Assembly: GCA_009774625.1 (NCBI GenBank)
Contig: VSOB01000016.1
Location: 1 to 53,161 of the forward strand
Source: Lachnospiraceae bacterium
Lineage (GTDB): Bacteria; Bacillota; Clostridia; Lachnospirales; Lachnospiraceae
Direction of reading: 5' to 3'
Length of the DNA stretch: 53,161 nucleotides
In this document: positions 52,996 through 53,161 of the stretch, piece by piece
Position numbering within the stretch: the first letter of the stretch is position 1
Layout of the letters: each line of letters starts with the position of its first letter
Translations under genes and position numbers: made by a program
The notes under the pieces: model-generated
Told to the model about the DNA's origin: nothing
What the model saw: only the letters and a program-made list of their open reading frames with translations
Database searches by the model: none

Positions 52996-53161
52996 GAAGT
53001 AAATGTGTATGTCCTGATGTGCACTCGCGCTGAAGCGCGGCTGAGGCAGCAGCAAGGACTTTCCTGTGAAATGAAAAAACTCCTCAGAAAAAATTGGCTT
53101 CTGATATGCCTATAGAATACCCTATCCCAGAAAACAAACGAATAAGCAAATATAAAGAGAA
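52996..53161. other. Window end, no gene recognised
   Basis: Contains a short palindrome CGCGCT-GA-AGCGCG near 53027-53040. No coding region is supported. Confidence 0.4.

Noticed and set aside
53027..53040. GC-rich palindrome as a repeat element
   Set aside because: A single short copy near the window edge; no second copy noticed.

Overview
The window looks like chromosome of a low-to-mid GC Gram-positive anaerobe of the Clostridia, most likely a gut Lachnospiraceae. This rests on purine-rich Shine-Dalgarno sequences before almost every gene, sigma-A type promoters, YfhO and LtaS-like envelope proteins, agr/LytTR systems, a long-form HPF and a clostridial-style Rrf2 regulator. No species can be named from the sequence alone. 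I saw no tRNA, rRNA, CRISPR array or insertion sequence.

Layout. 1-7840: end of a hisC-like aminotransferase, then envelope genes (DUF6020-like membrane protein, YfhO, LTA-synthase-like sulfatase, a membrane-anchored propeller-like protein). 7887-14172: MATE exporter, cysteine-bearing Rrf2 regulator, methionine ABC importer metNIQ, a carbamate kinase homologue and a small ORF. 14323-15440: HAD phosphatase and signal peptidase II, overlapping by 4 bases. 15697-34584: about 19 kb of genes all on the minus strand with very small gaps. 34841-41571: two complete agr-type quorum-sensing modules and an XRE regulator. 41730-53161: hpf, SH3-NlpC/P60 hydrolase, thioredoxin reductase-like protein, SDR, a decayed GH120-like pseudogene, a second MATE exporter, 5'-nucleotidase and GH31 glycosidase.

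The most interesting part is 17467-34584. It encodes a large sheath-like protein, an Hcp-like tube protein, a VgrG spike, a DUF4280 (PAAR-like) tip, several unassigned proteins that could be baseplate parts, an Hsp70/actin-fold ATPase-like protein, two FHA proteins (one membrane anchored), two PP2C-fold proteins with degenerate metal sites (one with a membrane segment and a TPR-like region), a pentapeptide-repeat protein, and a Cys-rich HNH-like candidate effector with unknown neighbours. I read this as a T6SS-like contractile injection system in a Gram-positive. It has no recognisable ClpV or TssJLM, and no separate TssB.

Its operon starts directly after the terminator of an agr module. Its upstream region has a pair of 14-base imperfect direct repeats with a 22-base period, placed next to a promoter with a poor -35. 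This is the geometry expected for a LytTR response regulator, so I infer quorum control of the injection system. One agr pheromone precursor has Ser in place of the ring Cys (predicted lactone); the other has Cys (predicted thiolactone). Everything functional here is inferred by reading; no database search was run.
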